This document shows, piece by piece, positions 1-11,140 of a stretch of DNA of 64,000 nucleotides; positions within the stretch are counted from its first letter, which is position 1, and each line of letters opens with the position of its first letter. Position numbers and translations under genes: made by a program. The notes below the pieces were generated by a model that saw nothing but the letters and a program-made list of their open reading frames with translations, had not been told where the DNA came from and did not search any database. The stretch covers positions 4,644,607 to 4,708,606 of the forward strand of contig OY811988.1 in the NCBI GenBank assembly GCA_963681505.1, read 5' to 3'. The DNA is from Eunapius fragilis. Lineage: Eukaryota > Porifera > Demospongiae > Spongillida > Spongillidae.

Positions 1-204
1 ACATCTAATCATCCGTCCAATTAATCTTAACACAGAAACTTAAATACAATCTTGTAAGACAGCAGTGTATTAATAATTGAAAAGAATAACCAGCTAATTA
101 TCAGGTGTTAAAGCCTTAGTGCAATGATTGACTGCACCTTATCTTATTATTATCTTTTGTCATTAATTCATCATAACATACCATCTACCATTATTCTAAT
201 ACAG

Positions 205-291
205 GATGTAAGTACCAACGATGTTAATGCACATCTGTTTAATGCACATCTGTTTAATGCCAAGATGGAAGCATCCGTGAATAAGGAGCAG
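205..291 (+). CDS. Copy A exon 4 (87 nt, 29 codons)
   Basis: The exon follows taatACAG and is followed by GTGAGT; it is 29 codons in phase 0 and begins Asp-Val-Ser-Thr-Asn-Asp-Val. It has an internal repeat (NAHLF twice) and ends VNKEQ. Copies B (23604-23690) and C (49031-49117) have the same length and frame. Its first nine bases, GATGTAAGT, copy the GAT-microexon/donor junction of the downstream arrays, so a 3-nt GAT exon could also be spliced here. Copy C has GTAAGC at this place. Confidence 0.7.
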
Positions 292-3200
292 GTGAGTTTC
301 AATTTCATGGTGCTGCTTCAATAGCATTTCAGGATTTAAATTCTCGACATGCTACGCATGGCTTTCAAATCACTATGACAACGGACCTTTAACATTCCTA
401 CTGTTCCGTGTTACCATGGATACAAATAATGCAGGGTGTAAGTGTCAATGATGATGCATCCCCCAGGACAATGTATTCTTAATTTCCTAGAAAAAAGCAT
501 TGGTGAATGCGCAGGTAGGTTTGTACTTAAGCATTTCATGTTTGTCTGTTCTCACTGCCATGATGATGGGTCCAAAAATGCCCATTGTCCATTGTGACCA
601 TGGAAATTGGTGTTGAATAATCCAGTTTGTAAGTACCAATAATATTACATTCCACAATGTATATTATCATCATGTCTACCTGCTCATTGTTTGGGCACTG
701 TTTTAGTTTAAAAAGCTGGTAAGTGCCAATGATATAACGCTCCCCAATACAAGTGTATCTTCACATGATTATTGTGCTTTGCTGTGATGGACACTGTTAT
801 ACGTAAATACTGTTAAAAAAGCTGGTAAGAGCCAATGATATAAAACTCCCCTGTGTATCCTTCATATCTACCTGTTCTTTTATCACCATGGATGTTGTTG
901 TAAATAATACAGAGGGTAAATGCCAATGACATTGCATTCTCCAGAGTATCTTAACATGCCTGCTTGTTCATTGTCACCATGCATACTTGTGTTGAATAAT
1001 CTGGCCTGTAAGTACCAGTGATATAACAGTCCTCAATGCATATTATCATGTCTTTGTTTTAGATTTTAAAAAAGCTGGTAAGGCCAATGATAAACACTCC
1101 CCAATACAAGTGTATCCTCACATGTTCATTGTGCTTTATTTCGATGGAAACCGTAATAGGGGGTAAGAGTCAATGATTTAAAATACCACAGCATCAACCT
1201 GTTTGTTTTCACCATGGATACTGTTATAAATAATACAGAAGGTAAATGCCAATGTTATTACAATATCCAGTGTATCTTAACATGGCTACCTGATCTTTGT
1301 TACCATGGATACTGTTGTCTAATCCAGCCTGTAAGTCCAATGATATTACATTCTCCAATGCATATTATCATGTCTACCTGTTCTTTGTTTGGGCACTGTT
1401 TAGATAAAAAGGCTGGTAAGTGCCAATGATAAAAACTCCCCAATACAAGTGTATCTTCACATGTTTATTGTGCTTTGCTGTGATGGACACTGTTATAGTT
1501 TAAAAAAGTGGTAAGAGACTATGATATAAAATTCCCCGGCATACTTTCATGGTTACCTGTTTTTTTGTACTGCTATGAATAATACAGAAGGTAAAAGCCA
1601 ATGATGTTACAATATCCAGTTAACTTAAAATGGCTACCTGATCTTTATTACCATGGATACTGTTGTCTAATCCAGCCTGTAAGTCCAATTATAATACATT
1701 CTCTAATGGATATTATCATGTCTACCTGTTCTTTGTTTGGGCACTGTTTAGATAAAAAGGCTGGTAAGCGCCAATGATAAAAACTCCCCAATACAAGTGT
1801 ATCCTCACATGTTTATTGTGCTATGCTGGGATGGACACTGTTATAGTTTAAAAAATTGGTAAGAGACTATGATATAAAATTCCCCGGCATACTTGCATGG
1901 TTACCTGTTTTTTTGTACTGTTATGAATAATACAGAAGGTAAAAGCCAATGATGTTACAATATCCAGTGCAACTTAAAATGGCTACCTGATCTTTATTAC
2001 CATGGATACTGTTGTCTAATCCAGCCTGTAAGTCCAATGATACTACATTCTCCAATGCATATAATCATGTCTACCTGTTCTTTGTTTGGGCACTGTTTAG
2101 ATAAAAAGGCTGGTAAGTGCCAATGATAAAAACTCCCCAGCACAAGTGTATCTTCACATGTTTATTGTGCTTTGCTGTGATGGACACTGTTATAGTTTAA
2201 AAAGGTGGTAAGAGCCTATGATATAAAATTCCTTGCATGGTTACCTGTTCTTTGTACTGTTTTAAACAATACAGAAGGTAAGTGCCAATGATATTACATT
2301 CTCAAGTTAAATAAAACATGGCTACCTGTTCTTTGTTACCATTGATACTGTTGTAAATCATCCAGCCTGTAAGTACCAATGATAACACACTCTATTATCC
2401 TATTTACCTGTTCTTTGTTTGGGTAATGTTTTAGATTAAAAAACTGGTAAGTACCAATGATAACTACAAATGAATCTTCACATGTTTATTGTGCTCTGTT
2501 GCTATGGACACTGTTGTATGTAAAAAGCTGGTAAGAGCCAATGATGTCAAATTTTACCAGTGAGTTTTGCATGACAACCTGTTCTTTGTCACCATGGATA
2601 CTGTTACAAATGATATAGAAGGTAGGTGCCAATGATACTACATTCGCCAGCCTATTTGAACATTGACTACCTGTTCTTTTTTACCACGTTATTCCTTAAA
2701 CAATCCAGCGTGTAAGTGCAAATAATGTTACATTCTTCAATGTGCATTAACATGTCTAATTGTTTTGTTACCACGGACACTATTATAGATAAGGAAGCCA
2801 GTAAGTACCCAGTGATGTTACATTTCCCAGTGCTTACCTGTTCTTTGTTAACGTGGATACTTTTATAAATAAAATAGCGTGTAAGTTCCATTTCTCCAAT
2901 GTACTTTTAACATGCCTGTTACCATGGACAATATTGTTGAATAATCCAGCCTGTAAGCACCAATTATATTACATGTGATATTACAAACTATGATGATAAT
3001 ATCACATAATTCTGTTCTCTTATATGGACATTGATTCAGACGGTAAGTACCAATAATAATGCATTCCCATGCATCATAGCATTGCCATCATTCATTGCTA
3101 CTATTCTTGAATAATGTAGGATGTAAGTATCAGTGATGTAAAACCTCCAATGTGTCTTAACATTGTCACCGGTTCTATGGTACTGCGATGAATGATCCAG

Positions 3201-6200
3201 CCTGTAAGTCATGTTGATATTACAATTCCCAATGTAAACATGCCTGCCCCTTCTTTGTTGTTACATGGGCATTCAGCCTGTAAGTACAAATGAATTTAAA
3301 TTCCAAAGCTACCATAACACTGCCTCCTTCCGTGCTACCATTTTTGAATAATGCAGGAGGATGTACGTTTCTATGATGTACCATTTCCAATGCATTTTAA
3401 CATGTCTGTTTGCTCTGTATTACTACTATTATGGATAAATGCAGACGGTAAGTACCATATTACCATGGGTACTACACCACCATGTATTGTATAACATCGC
3501 CCATGGACAATATCATTAAAAAATTCAGGATGTAAGTATCAACAATGTAACATCTGCACTGTATCGTAACATGACTACTGTTCTTTGTTACTATGCCTGA
3601 ATAAAACAGTCTGTAAGTACCACATTGTACACCTCTAATGTAGAGTAACGTTGCCACCTTCCTTGCTAACCATTGTTGATTAATGCAGGATGTAAGTATC
3701 AATGATGTAAAATCTTCAAAGTATCTTAACATGCATGCTTTTCATTCTATCATGGACACTGTTATGAATAATACAGATGGTAAGTGCCAATTGTATTATA
3801 CATTCCCCAATGTATCTTTAACATTAACATCTCTGCCTGTTTATTGTTACCATGGACATTATTGTTGGAAAATCCAGCCTGTAAGTACCAATGATATCGT
3901 TTATGGCATTACAATGATGATTACATATTCCTTTTCTTTGTTCCCATGGATAATCTTGTTAATAATGCAGACAGTATGTACAAAGGATGTTTGATTCCCA
4001 ATCTATTATAATATTGCCACACTTCCTTACTACCTTGTTGAAAAATGCAGGAGGATGTAAGTATCTATGATGTACAATCTCCAATGTATTATTAACATGT
4101 CTATTTGCTCTTATTACCATGAATACTGTTATGGACTGCCACCATCCCCAATGTATTGTAACATCGCCACCTTTCCTGCTATCATGGACATTCAATGATA
4201 CCAATTTATCGTAAACATGGCTAACTGTTCTATGTTAACACGATGCTGTCATAAATAATACAGACAGTAAGCGCCAATTGTATTACATTCTCCAATGTAT
4301 CTATAACATGCCGACCTGTTTTTTGTTACCATGGACATAATTGTTGAATATTCCAGCCTGTAAGTACAGTTGATAATACATTCCCTAATATGCATACCTG
4401 CTCTTTGTTACCATGGATATTATTGTTGAATAATAAAGCCTGTAAGTACAAATGATACTACGTGTGACATTACATATGACAATTATATAATCCTGTTCTT
4501 TGTTACCGTGGATATTCATACGAATAATACAGCAGGTAAGCACCAATGATAATACATTCCCAATGTATCATAACATTGCCACCTTTTGTTGCTACCATTC
4601 TCGACAAAATCAGGATGTAAGTATCGATGATGTACAACCTCCAGTGTATATTACTATGGCTGCATGTTCATTTTTACCATGGTTTTAATACAGACCGTAA
4701 GTACGAATAATGGTACATTCCCAATGCATCATAACACATTACCCTTTGTATGGAATAACGCAGGACGTAAGTATCAATAATGTACAATGATGTACAATCT
4801 CCAATATATGCCTATCTGTTCTTTGCTACTATGGATACTGTTATAAAAAAAAACAGACGGTATGTGCCAAATATACCAATGATATTTCATCTCCAATGCC
4901 TCCTTTCCTTTCTACCATGGACTAATCCATTGAATAACACAGGATGTAAGTATAAATGATGTACAATCTTCAACGTATCTTGACATGGCCACCTGTTATT
5001 TTGTTACCATGGATACTGTGATGAATAATCCAGCCTGTAAGTACAAATGATTTTACATTCCCCAATGTATCTTACCTGTCATTGTTACATTGTATTATTA
5101 ACATGTCTATTTGCTCTTATTACCATGAATACTGTTATGAACTGCCACCATCTCCAATGTATTGTAACATCGCCACATTTCCTGCTATCATGGACATTAT
5201 TGTTGAATAATGCAGAATGTAAGTATCAATGATACTAATTTATCGTAAACTTGGCTAACTGTTGTATACTAACACGATACTGTTATATATAATACAGACG
5301 GTAAGCGCCAATTGTATTACATTCCCCAATGTATCTATAACATGTCGACCTGTTTTTTGTTACCATGGACTTAATTGTTGAATATTCCAGCCTGTAAGTA
5401 CAATTGATATTACATTCCCTAACGCATCTTTAATATGCATACCTGCTCTTTGTTACCATGGATATTATTGTTGAATAATAAAGCCTGTAAGTACAAATGA
5501 TACTACGTGTGACATTACATATGAAGATCATGTTATCCTGTTTTTTGTTACCATGGATATTCATACGAATAATACAGCAGGTAAGCACCAATGACAATAC
5601 ATTCCCAATGTATCATAACAATGCCACCTTTCGTTGCTACCATTGTCGACAAATTCAGGATGTAAGTATCGATGATGTACAACCTCCAGTATATATTACT
5701 ATGGCTGCATATTCATTGTTACCATGTATATAATACAGACGGTAAGTACGAATAATGTTACATTCCCAATGCATCATAACACATTTACCCTTTGTATGGA
5801 ATAATGCAGGACGTAAGCATCAATGATTTACAATGATGTACAATCTCCAATATATGTCTATCTGTTCTTTGCTACCATGGATACTGTTATCAATATTCAG
5901 ATGGTATGACCAAATATATCAATAATATTTCATCTCCAATGCCTCCTTTCCTTTTTACCATGGACTAATCCATTGAATAACACAGGATGTAAGTATAAAT
6001 GATGTACAGTCTTCAATGTATCTTGACATGGCCACCTGTTATTTTGTTACCATGGATACTGTATTGAAAAATCCAGCCTGTAAGTACAAATGATATTACA
6101 TTCCCCAATGTATCTTACCTGTCATTGTTACATTGTATTATTAACATGTCTGTTTGCTCTTATTACCATGAATACTGTTATGAACTGCCACCATGTCCAA

Positions 6201-7293
6201 TGTATTGTAACATCGCCACCTTTCCTGCTATCATGGACATTATTGTTGAATAATGCAGAATGTAAGTTTCAATGATACTAATTTATCGTAAACTTGGCTA
6301 ACTGTTGTATACTAACACAATACTGTTATAAATAATACAGACGGTAAGCGCCAATTGTATTACATTCTCCAATGTATCTATAACATGCCGACCGGTTTTT
6401 TGTTACCATGGACATAATTGTTGAATACTCCAGCCTGTAAGTACAATTGATATTACATTCCCTAATGCATGTTTAACATGCATATCTGCTCTTTGTTACC
6501 ATGGATATTATTGCTGAATAATAAAGCATGTAAGTACAAATGATATGACGTGTGATATTACATATGATGATTATACATTCCTGTTCTTTGTTACCATGGA
6601 TATTCATATGAATAATACAGCAGGTAAGCACCAATGATAATACATTCCCAATGTATCGTAACATTTCCACCTTTCATTGCTACCATTGATGAATAATTCA
6701 GTGTGTAAGTCTAAATCACACAATTCCCTGTACCAAATCTACCAATGATATATCCTCCCCAATGTATTGTAACGTTGCCCCCTTTACTTGCTACCATTGT
6801 TGAATAATGCAGGATGTAATTATCAATAATATACAAACTCCAATGTATTCTAATATGGGTATTTATTCTTTCTTACCATGGTTACTGTGATGAAAATTTA
6901 CATTCCCCAACGTTTCCAACATGGCTACATGCTCTTTGTTACCATGGACATCATTTATACTTACATCCTGTGTTATTCAATGGATTAGCCTGTAAGTACC
7001 AATTACATTCTCCAATGTTACTTTACAATTTCACCTTTCCTTGCTACCTTGGACATCTTATTGAACATTGCTCAATGTCTCACATTTCCCGATGCCCTTT
7101 TTATATGGCCAACTATTTTGCACAATGCAGGATAATGTGGTAAACTATACAGATCCATTTTGTTACTTACAGTATCATTTTTGCATGTTCTGATTATGCT
7201 ATTGACTCCTAAAGTAACTGTAAGTTAAAGTGACATGTACGTGTATAATAATGCGGTTCTAAACCATTTTTATGGACTACACAGGACAACTAA
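205..7293 (+). CDS. Microexon gene copy A (5' end outside window), secreted cationic/acidic peptide precursor
   Basis: Member A of a three-gene tandem family. The window opens in the intron that follows exon 3 of the better-preserved copy C, so the signal-peptide exons lie upstream. About 74 candidate exons can be read, all in phase 0: an 87-nt exon, a 3-nt and a 24-nt exon, a Lys-rich block, an acidic block, a 9-nt exon and a terminal exon with a TAA stop at 7291. Each microexon lies between an AG (usually aataatNCAG) and a GTAAGT-like donor. Introns are mostly 70-100 nt. Exon order matches copies B and C, but the repeat blocks have been amplified differently. No conserved domain is recognised. 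The secreted nature is inferred from exon 1 of copies B and C. An alternative reading is an untranscribed satellite with splice-like motifs; multiple-of-three length changes and the conserved flanking exons argue against it. Confidence 0.65.
435..514 (+). CDS. Copy A exons GGT (435-437) and 24-nt exon (491-514)
   Basis: A one-codon exon GGT (Gly) lies between aatGCAG and GTAAGTG, then a 53-nt intron, then a 24-nt exon after tttcctAG reading KKALVNAQ, followed by GTAGGT. The intron and both exon lengths are the same in copy C. The eight codons differ only in the first one or two residues between copies (KE in C, TK in B), which supports a translated exon. Confidence 0.65.
626..2800 (+). CDS. 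Copy A cationic microexon block
   Basis: Candidate exons by first base: F 626; FKKL 707-718; L (weak, acceptor within AAAAAAG) 822; R 913; ILKKL 1063-1077; G 1160; K 1239; P 1328; IKRL 1404-1415; FKKV 1499-1510; K 1588; P 1676; IKRL 1752-1763; FKKL 1847-1858; K 1936; P 2025; IKRL 2101-2112; FKKV 2196-2207; K 2275; P 2366; IKKL 2435-2446; L (weak) 2528; K 2619; R 2709; IRKP 2789-2800. A unit near 1010 has lost its acceptor (ctgg for ccag). Four-codon exons follow gttttAG or gttatAG; one-codon exons follow aataatNCAG. Donors are GTAAGT, GTAAGA or GTAAAT. The product would be strongly basic with alternating hydrophobic and Lys-Lys pairs. Confidence 0.6.
1404..2446 (+). repeat. About 349-bp higher-order repeat, four microexons per unit
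   Basis: The exon set IKRL / FKK(V or L) / K / P recurs three times, at 1404, 1752 and 2101 (steps of 348 and 349 bp), followed by a diverged fourth start at 2435. Introns and exons were duplicated together, lengthening the cationic block. Confidence 0.8.
2878..7139 (+). CDS. Copy A acidic Pro/Thr/Asp microexon block
   Basis: Candidate one-codon exons by first base: R 2878, P 2950, T 3040, D 3120, P 3201, P 3277, ED 3357-3362, T 3445, D 3529, S 3610, D 3689, M 3777, P 3878, T 3971, ED 4051-4056, T 4264, P 4357, P 4439, Q 4533, D 4614, T 4694, D 4764, T 4857, D 4943, P 5034, N 5216, T 5298, P 5391, P 5484, Q 5578, D 5659, T 5739, D 5810, M 5901, D 5986, P 6077, N 6259, T 6341, P 6434, H 6527, Q 6621, C 6702, D 6813, P 6989, then DNV 7131-7139. 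CCT, ACG and GAT exons follow ccag, acag and gcag respectively, so the units fall into subfamilies used in a regular order. The D exon present in C at 52098 is deleted in A near 4190. Confidence 0.6.
4264..6340 (+). repeat. About 1.04-kb higher-order repeat, eleven microexons per unit
   Basis: The exon series T P P Q D T D T D P N starts at 4264, is repeated from 5298 (with M for one T) and begins again at 6341. Steps are 1034 and 1043 bp. Copy C has a single unit of this type, so copy A gained one or more units after the genes separated. Confidence 0.85.
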
Positions 7294-7440
7294 GAAGGAA
7301 ACAAATGTTGCAGCTGCTATGCTTGAGTAGTGACTATATAGGTTTTGTTGCACTTTGAATAGGTCTTACAAATGAATATTCATTTTCTTTTATTGTTCTA
7401 CGGAATACATGAATGCATCAATAACTTAACGTGTACCTTT
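7285..7440 (+). CDS. Copy A terminal exon and 3' UTR
   Basis: After a 145-nt intron and the acceptor ggactacACAG, the exon reads GAC AAC TAA (Asp-Asn-stop). The following 150 bp are conserved in copies B (from 36881) and C (from 53728), where the codons are GAA AAC TAA. A sequence catcaataa lies near the end; copy B has a perfect AATAAA there. The conserved run defines the probable 3' UTR. Confidence 0.65.
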
Positions 7441-7452
7441 TTTATCTACTAC

Positions 7453-8075
7453 CAACGTACGTACGTCCGTCCGTACGCCTGCGTAACTTATTTATATACT
7501 CGGTGTACCTAGCAACCAATAGGAATGACCACCCACCACACAAAGTACATAGCAACGCGTACTTAGCGACCATGCGCTTGCCACTAAACCTACATGCCTG
7601 TACTGGAGGTAATAATGTCATCACATGCAGTAACAATTAAAGCAGCGCTATTGTGGTTTACTCTCGTATTGTACTGTAGTTACTATCTGACAATAATAAT
7701 TCCATGTTTGTATTGCGCGGGCATGTTATAGAGGTTGCAGGTGGTAGACTACATATGCAGCTAGCATTCGGTAAAACAGTTTTTATTTTATAATTGCCCA
7801 TGTTTGGACACATACAATTTTCTGTCGTTTGAGGAACGAATTAGTCAGAAAATATGCTCCCATATAAATATGGACATGCAGTTGTTAAGTGCAAGCATGC
7901 ATGTATAGATGGATACAGATACTAGTGTGGGAACGCAGGATGTGAACTACATGGCAGCATGATGATCGATAAGGATATGGTAGGGTAAGAACAGGGGTTC
8001 CCAGGTGAGGTAATATCTGTAGACAGGGTCAGCAGCTGTATGCGTGTGCGCAGGGCTGATGGCCTTAACAAATAA
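7453..8075 (-). repeat. Spacer repeat T, reverse copy, downstream of gene A
   Basis: A roughly 0.5-kb sequence begins at the cgtacgtacgtccg region beside the gene's 3' end and includes atgttatagaggttgcaggtgg. It also follows gene C (53905-54057 and 54960-55430). Copies in the opposite orientation occur at 11585-12120, 19905-20290, 42540-43020 and 44990-45410. No coding capacity is seen. It may be the terminal part of a larger element. Confidence 0.7.
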
Positions 8076-8110
8076 GGTTGGTGAAGAAGGTTAGGTCTAT
8101 TACACGGAGC

Positions 8111-8141
8111 CGAACGGAACGGAACGGAACGGAACGGAACG
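8111..8141. repeat. (GGAAC)n microsatellite
   Basis: Five to six tandem copies of the pentamer GGAAC, next to the dispersed repeat that starts with related cggaacac motifs. Confidence 0.9.
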
Positions 8142-8425
8142 CAGGACTAAAACACGGAACACACGGAACGAAGCACTATAAGTATCATGTCACTGCGCAC
8201 GCATCTCACCTTGTGTGCGTGTAGAATACTCAATGGCTTTGATCGTGTTCCGTGTATCTTGTTCGCCTCTTCAAACTTCGGAAGTTTTATCTTTATTGCT
8301 AGAGCCTCCTGCAGATTCAATATCAACCCTTCCACCAGTAAACCATTCTGCAGTAAACCCAAAAGGAGGTTAAATATACATCTAACATAGCACGGCGGAA
8401 GAAATAGGTATGGCCATTGGGGGTT
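8142..8425 (+). repeat. Dispersed repeat, inverted partner at 57990-58270
   Basis: The stretch with gaagttttatctttattgct and the flanking gcactataagtatcatgtca is found again on the opposite strand near 57990-58270, with small indels. No convincing protein is encoded. The ends of both copies carry cggaac motifs. Confidence 0.7.
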
Positions 8426-8737
8426 TGCGCGAGGGTTTAGTGTCATTCGTATTTAACGAAGTCCTAATAGGCACAATGGAACCGATTGCTGCTTAAATTA
8501 CTATTGTGAGAATTATTTTAAAGGCTATCTTCCTCTACATGTAACTCGTTAGGATCTTATGAACACATTGGCAACCTTAACTTTTAAGTATAGCTATATT
8601 TTTTTTCTTTCGCATTTTAGGCCACACAGGGTACAGGGTAGCCTGGCTTAGATTAGAGTTATACAGCTGTAGAGGGGTAGCCTGGTGTTTAATGTGAAAC
8701 CAAAGCTACAAACATAAGGTCGTGCTACATGAACGTA

Positions 8738-9713
8738 TCGGAAGTTTCGCTAGAAACGTTCATTATAGGATTTGACCCTGACTATGAACTCATTACAAAT
8801 ACGCGACCCGTCTCTAACAAAACTCCCGACGATCTGATTGTTTAGCTTTTATACCAATCAAACTAGAAGTCAAAAATGAGCAGTTTCGTCCTTGTTTTAT
8901 GTCATAGAAACGCATGGTTGTAGAGAACAAAAGAGTACTGCCCGTCCTCGTACCCAGTCCAGGAACATGGTCTCCTTCTCCTTCTTGGCAACGCATAACT
9001 CGGGATAGGAACACTTTTAAACATTGAAAATTTCACCAATAGCTTCAGAATAAGCTGAAAGAGCCGCTTTAATAAATAAAAATAGCCGATGTTATATTTT
9101 GGTAATCAATCGACTATACATAAGACGCAAAATTTATCTAAAAATGGCGGTACCCAAAATAGAAATAATCCGAGCGAAAAGAAACGGTTCGCTAAAAGGC
9201 AATGTTATTGGGAGAGTCCTGAATCTGCTCGCTTGGCGAAGAGAGTGCGGTACGGGAAGGCTAAGCGTACCCTGCAAAACCAAACGAGGCTATCGAAAGA
9301 GTAAAGTTATTCAAAGGTATGTAAATGTACCTACCTACTCTTACTAAGCTTGGTTTTGGTGGCTGAACATTACGGATCAATTACGTATCATCAATTACGC
9401 ATTGGAATAATGTGCATGAACAACTTTAGAAATAATGAATGAAACAAGTAACTTTCTCTATGAGAAAGTTGATGGGATATAGGATTTGAAGGCAATGGTG
9501 GTGTGAAAAGCAAGGAAACAAGGGTCTGTAATAGTAAGGGAAAATGTCATAGTCCTTTATTTAGCACACGAACATAGTATATGCTAAAAACGGACTAAAT
9601 ATAGGACTATGACATTTTCCCATACAATTACAGACCCTTGTTTCCTTACCACTATCGCCGTCAAATCCTATATCCCACTAACTTTCTCATAGAGAAGGTT
9701 TTTTTTTTACTTG
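8738..9713 (+). mobile_element. Helitron-like non-autonomous element with terminal giant hairpin, copy 1
   Basis: The element starts TCGGAAG directly after an A (8737) and ends CTTG directly before a T (9714). The last 270 bp form a near-perfect palindrome. The body (8738-9350) matches the inverted copy at 17760-18436. The same A-TC...CTTG-T boundaries occur in the copies at 17491-18436 and 22776-23449, two of which have an empty site elsewhere in the window. Target choice A^T without duplication, a 5' TC and a 3' hairpin are Helitron traits; the CTTG end in place of CTRR and the huge hairpin are not typical. No helicase gene is present. Confidence 0.6.
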
Positions 9714-9714
9714 T
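9444..9714. repeat. Long foldback hairpin of the Helitron-like family
   Basis: The left arm runs from acaagta through caaggaaacaagggtctgta, and the right arm mirrors it through tacagacccttgtttcc to tacttgt. Arms are about 125 bp around a short centre. Related hairpins occur at 17490-17759, 23205-23450 and 28621-28900, and half of one at 37545-37625. Confidence 0.85.
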
Positions 9715-9752
9715 TATAATCTGATGCCATAATAATAACAATAAGTAGTATT

Positions 9753-10787
9753 CACTTTATTGTTTTATGCATAGAAGATTGGCAGTGTGATCAGCTTAGG
9801 TGGTCAAAACAAGGTGTCCAAAAGCTGCCCAGGAAGGATCCTACTATTTAAATAGTCTTACATTTGTATTTCTAGATTTCTTATTCCAGCGGGCCATCCA
9901 AACTGTTTATGAAGCATGTATTTGAACGCTTAGCACCAAATGATGTCCCTACTGTGCCAATACATTCCCTCGCACCTCTGCTCTATCTCCCTGTCGATAC
10001 CTGGCCACCACATTGCTTCTGGCTAGTGCTTTCATCTTCACTACACCAATGTGTCCTCCATGCAACTCATCCAGTACTCTTCCTTGCAGATTGTGTGGTA
10101 TCACCACTCGTATTCCCCTCATGACACAACCTTGCTCCACTGTGAATTTGTGTCTTCTCTCAAAGTACGGCTTCATCGTCTCTTCTGATACTGTGGGTGA
10201 CCACCCCATCTGAGTTAACTGAAGCACCTTGGCCAACACCAAATCCCTTGCTATCGCTTGCCATAATTCTGCAACTGTCACAGGCAGTGTTTCTAGTTAA
10301 TTGATGCGATATGTCCTCCCCTCTGCCTCATCTGCATTTACGATGAAGCCGTACTTTGAGAGAAGACACAAATTCACAGTGGAGCAAGGTTGTGTCATGA
10401 GGGGAATACGAGTGGTGATACCACACAATCTGCAAGGAAGAGTACTGGATGAGTTGCATGGAGGACACATTGGTGTAGTGAAGATGAAAGCACTAGCCAG
10501 AAGCAATGTGGTGGCCAGGTATCGACAGGGAGATAGAGCAGAGGTGCGAGGGAATGTATTGGCACAGTAGGGACATCATTTGGTGCTAAGCGTTCAAATG
10601 CATGCTTCATAAACAGTTTGGATGGCCCGCTGGAATAAGAAATCTAGAAATACAAATGTAAGACTATTTAAATAGTAGGATCCTTCCTGGGCAGCTTTTG
10701 GACACCTTGTTTTGACCACCTAAGCTGATCACACTGCCAATCTTCTATGCATAAACAATAAAGTGAATACTACTTATTGTGATTGGG
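9753..10787. repeat. Large palindrome of a Ty3/gypsy integrase fragment
   Basis: The left arm (about 9753-10180) and right arm (about 10338-10787) are near-identical inverted copies around a centre of about 150 bp. Both encode part of a gypsy integrase zinc-binding region (for example the GGHIGVVKMKALARS segment), on the minus strand in the left arm and the plus strand in the right. Minus-strand RNase H sequence continues beyond the right arm, so the right arm is probably an inverted duplication inside a decayed minus-strand pol gene. Confidence 0.8.
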
Positions 10788-11140
10788 AGACGCAAAAGCG
10801 CATCGGCATTTGAGTGTTGCGTGGTGCTCCTGTATTTGATGTCAAAAGTGTATTCCGACAATGATACAGCATACAGCTGCAGCCGTGCTGCGGTAACTGC
10901 TGGGAACCCCTTTTCTGGGTTGAGGATGAACACTACACGCTAGTGATCTGTCACCAGCGTGAAGTGGTTACCGAAAAGATATTGTTTTATTCCCCATACA
11001 AGAGCAAGAGCCTCTATTTCTATCTGTGAGTAGTTTTTTTCGGTGGGGGATAGGGTCCGAGAAGCAAATGCAATTGGTTTTTCTCCTTGTGCCCATGTAT
11101 GGGAAAGAACCGCCCCCAGTCCATATGGGCTGGCGTCCAA
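10745..11140 (-). pseudogene. Ty3/gypsy RNase H fragment
   Basis: Minus-strand frames read MDASPYGLGAVLSH, then FASRTLSPTEKNYSQIEIEAL, then TDH, and after an interruption HSNADALLRLP. These are the usual RNase H landmarks of gypsy pol (DAS, RTLS.TE..YSQIE.EALA, TDH, NADALSRLP). The frame is broken and reverse transcriptase is missing. With the integrase pieces at 9949-10281 it makes an ordered but defective pol remnant. Confidence 0.75.

Noticed and set aside
3683..3994. 103-codon open frame in the array of copy A, and similar frames elsewhere in the arrays
   Set aside because: They run through acceptor, exon and donor of several units, are not conserved in position or frame between copies A, B and C, and end at random. 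The spliced reading explains the conserved parts better.
1..7140. Plain satellite DNA without function
   Set aside because: Considered seriously. It does not explain the in-frame signal-peptide exons, the 24-nt exon, insert lengths in multiples of three, the charge separation or the shared stop exon. It remains the main alternative until transcripts are checked.
9099..9347. 82-codon basic open frame in the Helitron-like body as a transposon gene
   Set aside because: The inverted copy at 17800-18110 does not preserve the frame, and no helicase or Rep motif is present.
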